A stretch of DNA of 64,000 nt from Gossypium raimondii (taxonomy: Eukaryota; Streptophyta; Magnoliopsida; Malvales; Malvaceae), in assembly GCF_025698545.1 (NCBI RefSeq), contig NC_068571.1, positions 44,797,733 through 44,861,732 on the forward strand. Reading direction: 5' to 3'. The notes below the pieces were generated by a model that did not search any database, was not told the DNA's origin, and saw only the letters and a list, made by a program, of their open reading frames with translations. Below, in pieces: positions 60,540 to 64,000 of the stretch. How positions within the stretch are numbered: position 1 is the first letter of the stretch; the number at the start of each line of letters is the position of its first letter. The translations under genes and the position numbers were made by a program.

Positions 60540-63491
60540 AAAGGTGGTTTTTGGGCGGTGGTTGCACTAACCACATGTCACCAGATGCCTCCTTGTTTAA
60601 AACCTTGGATGAAGTTATAAAACCAAGGTCAAGGTTGGAAATGGTCATTTATAAGGATGAAGGAAGAGGAGAAGTGCCGATATGTACTCCCACAGCAACA
60701 AGATCATTCCAAATGTCTTTGTTGGTGCGAGATTGATGAAACCTTCTCAAAGATAGCTCAACCGCCGAGAAAGGTTATTCATTGTGTTCAAGGACAAACA
60801 ATGCCACATTATCGATCCAAGTGGATCAAGCCTTATGATGATCACAATGGTGATAAATGCTTTGAGGTTCACTGGGCAAATGACTCAAACTCAAAGATAC
60901 GACCTGTTGATGACTCCAAGCTTTGGCATCAAAGGCTTGGACATGCCAACTTCAGATCAATGGCTCGAATGGCCAAAGAGGGTTTGGCAGAGAACTTCAC
61001 CAGCTCAGTGGAGCATGATGATGTATGTGAAGTTTGCCAGATGGGGAAACAGGCAAGACTGCCATTTCCTACAAATTCAGCTTGGAGAGCTACTGAAAGA
61101 CTGCAGCTGGTGCACTCTGATGTATGTGGCCCGATGAGGACTGAATCACTCAGCAAAAACAGGTATTTCATCCTCTTCATTGATGATCTTACAAGGTTTT
61201 GCTGGATTTTCTTCTTAAAACACAAGTCTGAGGTAGCTCAAGTGTTTGTGAAGTTTAAAACTGCTGTAGAGAAAGAAACAGGTTGCAAGCTGAAATCGAT
61301 AAGGACAGACAATGGCACTGAGTACACTTCAGCTCAGTTTCAAGCCATTTGCAATGATGCTGGTATCAAACATCAGCTTACAAATGTCTACACACCTCAG
61401 CAGAATGGGGTAGCTGAAAGAAAGAATAGAAGCCTGATGGATATGGCCAGATGTCTCCTGTTTGAAAAGAAACTGCCCAAAACCATGTGGGCTGAGGCAG
61501 TAAACACTGCAGTTTACCTTCAGAACAGGCTTCCTACCAAAGCTCTTGCATCCGAGACACCTTTCGAGGCTTGGTTCAGTTTCAAGCCTTCTTTGGCACA
61601 TCTGAAGGTGTTTGGTTGCCTTTGTTATGCACAAATACCAGCAGCAAAGAGAGACAAGCTCTCTAAAAGGGCTCAACCAGGTGTTCTAGTAGGCTACAGC
61701 TCAGTCAAGAAGGGCTACAGGGTTCTGGATCCCTTGACAAACAAAGTCCAGGTGAGCAGAGATGTCATCTTTGATGAAAAAGCCTGCTGGAATTGGGAGA
61801 AAAATGAGCCAGAAGCAGTTTCAGAAGACCTAGTGCCTAATCAAGCTGAACTTGAGCAGCTAGGACCTGAAATGGATGTTGATGATGTGCCTGTGAGAGG
61901 CACAAGGCCCCTAGATGATATTTATGAAAGGGCACAGGTTGCAATAGCAGAACCTAGCAGTTTTGAAGAGGCTGAGGCAGATGAAGGCTGGAAACTAGCT
62001 ATGGTCAATGAAATCAACATGATTGAGAAGAACCAGACATGGGAGCTAGTTGATAAACCTGCTGGAAAGAAGACCATTGGAGTAAAATGGGTCTATCGAG
62101 TAAAACAGAATGCAGATGGTAGTCTGAACAAGCTAAAAGCCAGGCTTGTTGTCAAAGGATTTAGCCAAAGGTATGGTCTGGACTACCTGGAGACATTTGC
62201 ACCAAGAGCTGTGCTTGACACGCTTAGAATGATAGTTGCCTTGGTCGCTCAACATCGATGGACCATTCATCGACTTGATGTTAAGTCGCATTTCTTAATG
62301 GTTTTCGTAGAAGAGATCTACATCGAGCGACCTCAAGGATTTGTGATCACGGCAAAGAACACATGGTGTACAGACTGAAAAAGGCTTTATATGGCCTGAA
62401 ACAGGCTCCTCGAGCCTGGTATGCTCGAATTGACTCTTACTTGCTCAGTTTGGAATTTGAGAGAAGTCCCAGTGAACCAACACTGTATGTGAAGAAGAAC
62501 CAAGCTGAAACTCAGCTTATCCTGTCACTCTATGTTGATGATTTACTGGTAACTGGAGGAGATAGAAGAATGCTCGAAGATTTCAAAAGAAAAATGATGG
62601 AAATGTTTGAAATGTCTGATTTAGGCAGAATGAACTACTTCCTTGGAATGGAAGTGAAGCAAACAGAAAAAGGAATCTTTCTTAGTCAGAGTTCTTTTAC
62701 TATGAAGATCCTGGATAAGTTCTCTATGAAGAACTGCAAGCCAACAAGCACACCAATGGCTGTTGGAGTGAAGCTTTCGAGGCAAGGGAGTGGTGAACCA
62801 ATTTGCGAGACTATGTACAAGAGTCTCATTGGTAGTCTGTTGTATTTGACTGCAACAAGACCCGATATCATGTTTGCTGTTAGTGTGCTATCGAGATACA
62901 TGAATTGCTGCAATGATCAGCACTTTCAAGCAGCTAAAAGAGTGCTAAGATACATCAAAGGCACCATTGATCATGGTGTATTGTTCAAAAGCGCTGAAAA
63001 CATGAAGCTGATAGGCTATGTTGATAGTGGTAGAAATGGATCGAGTGATGACATGAGGAGCACATCCGGATATGCATTTAGTCTTGGCTCAGGCATGTTT
63101 TGCTGGAGCTCTAAGAAACAAAGTCAGGTGGCACAATCAACAGCAGAAGCTGAATATGTTGCTGCTGCATCTGCTGTGAATCAAGCCATATGGCTTAGAA
63201 AAATCTTGGCTGATTTAAACCATAACCAAAAAGAGGCAACAGAGATTTATTGTGACAACAAATCTGCTGTTGCAATTGCAAAAATCCCATTTTCATGGTA
63301 GAACCAAGCACTTCAATATTAAGTTGCATGTTATAAGGGAGATGGAACAAGCTCATGAAATCGAGCTGATTCATTGCAGTTCAGAAGTGCAAATTGCTGA
63401 TATCTTCACAAAGGCACTCAATGTGTCTAAATTTGTTAAATTCAAAAGGGAATTAGGTGTTACTAGCATGGAAACTAAGGAGGAGTGTTAA
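60540..63491 (+). pseudogene. copia pol: protease remnant, integrase, RT, RNase H
   Basis: The protease block at 60551-60640 reads WFLGGGCTNHMSPDASLF, with GGG where the catalytic DSG is expected. The main frame 60657-62378 holds the GAG-pre-integrase motif LWHQRLGHANFRSM, integrase with HSDVCGP, TDNGTEY and NGVAERKNRS (the D, D, E residues) and the RT start (TWELVDKP, WVYRVKQN). A frameshift near 62360 moves to 62363-63301, with RLKKALYGLKQAPRAW, the catalytic YVDD (near 62533) and RNase H (GSLLYLTATRPDIMF, then STAEAEYVAA). Another frameshift near 63290 leads to the last frame ending 63491 with ADIFTKAL. RNase H reads YVDSGRNG where YxDSDWAG is usual. Confidence 0.9.
63474..63485 (+). other. 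Polypurine tract of copia element
   Basis: A purine run ACTAAGGAGGAG directly before the TG of the right LTR. Confidence 0.7.
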
Positions 63492-64000
63492 GTTTAGTTC
63501 CCATGCAAAGGTGGCCATGCACGACATGCAAAGATGGTCATGCTCGAAGAAATAGCAGCAAGCAGTGGTGCCATTGTGTGCAGCAACTGAAGTTTGAAGC
63601 TGCCAATCCACTTGCTGTTTTGGTTCCATTTTAATTGTTTTGTAATCTAGTTCATGTTGAACTAAGTAGGTAAATGTTTTGATATTGATTGACTGAAAAG
63701 TCAGCAATGCAAGTTGTACAAGCTAATCTTGTAAGTTTCAATGCAAATTAGTGGAGTTAGGTAGTTGATTAGGTGATTACTTGTTTGTTTTACTTGTTGA
63801 CTGAAATATGTAATGGCTTAATGCCTTGTTTTTGAGTTAATGAAAAATATCAGCTCATTTTTCATTCATTCTTCTTCTCTCTTTTCTGTTATTCGCTTGC
63901 TAGTTTCATTTTCTGTTTTTGCTTCTGAGTTTGTTTCTTCAACAAGGCTCGAGGCTTGCTATTCAAGCAAGATACAAAACAGCCTGTTATTGTCTCTTTG
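63486..64000 (+). repeat. 3' LTR of copia element, truncated by window end
   Basis: 515 bp matching 58992-59505. The remaining bases (TTCCAACA by analogy) fall outside. The target duplication after it cannot be seen; the five bases before the left LTR are AAACT. Confidence 0.9.

Larger units (their letters stand above)
58992..64000 (+). mobile_element. Ty1/copia LTR retrotransposon, cut by window edge
   Basis: Two near-identical ~520-bp LTRs flank a 4-kb interior in copia order: gag, protease, integrase, reverse transcriptase, RNase H. The primer site and polypurine tract are visible. The right LTR runs off the window about 8 bp before its expected end. Frameshifts and a changed protease motif make it non-autonomous. 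It lies just right of the last visible RDR splice acceptor, probably inside an intron. Confidence 0.92.

Overview
The window looks like plant nuclear DNA: A+T-rich, with intron-bearing genes separated by stacked, mostly dead transposable elements. Protein similarities (AMT1 transporter, LRK10-like kinase, cytochrome b561, GT14 glycosyltransferase) point to a eudicot. The repeats (Ogre/Tat LTRs, a plant-mobile-domain MULE, an Athila-type LTR with CACACGG motifs) recall Malvaceae such as cotton; that species-level guess is inference from memory of repeat families.

Layout. 1-4357: decayed Ty3/gypsy chromovirus on + with a 3' LTR, abutting a broken ribosomal protein L12 copy (4358-4590). 7312-25194: a Mutator-like element (MULE) with long terminal inverted repeats, carrying a broken plant-mobile-domain gene on + (about 21.2-23.1 kb) and a broken mudrA-type transposase on - (23.3-24.6 kb). 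Inside it sits a ~140-bp Mutator-type MITE (ends 8511 and 20612, 9-bp target duplication), and inside the MITE a 12-kb Ogre/Tat LTR retrotransposon on - (about 8601-20565), itself internally deleted and holding a 128-bp tandem array.

27-38.5 kb is the gene-rich part: a four-exon cytochrome b561 (27068-30052, +), a four-exon LRK10-like receptor kinase (33244-35765, +) and an intronless AMT1 ammonium transporter (37144-38532, -). 40404-48372 is a 5'-truncated L1-type LINE with RNase H on -, split by a 2.8-kb solo LTR (43948-46738). 48.4-52.7 kb is A+T-rich and holds a foldback element. 52772-54023 is a two-exon GT14 glycosyltransferase. 54.6-57.8 kb has the end of an Athila-like element and a 120-bp A+T-rich tandem array. 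57990-58845 is a broken 3' end of an RDR3/4/5-type RNA-dependent RNA polymerase (-). A Ty1/copia element (58992 to the window edge) lies just beyond its last visible splice acceptor.

The four intact genes (iron/ascorbate redox, receptor signalling, ammonium uptake, Golgi glycosylation) are not an operon or an obvious functional cluster. I saw no convincing new biological system. The most unusual items are the three-level nested transposon with target duplications at each level, the two-gene MULE, and the damaged RDR locus.
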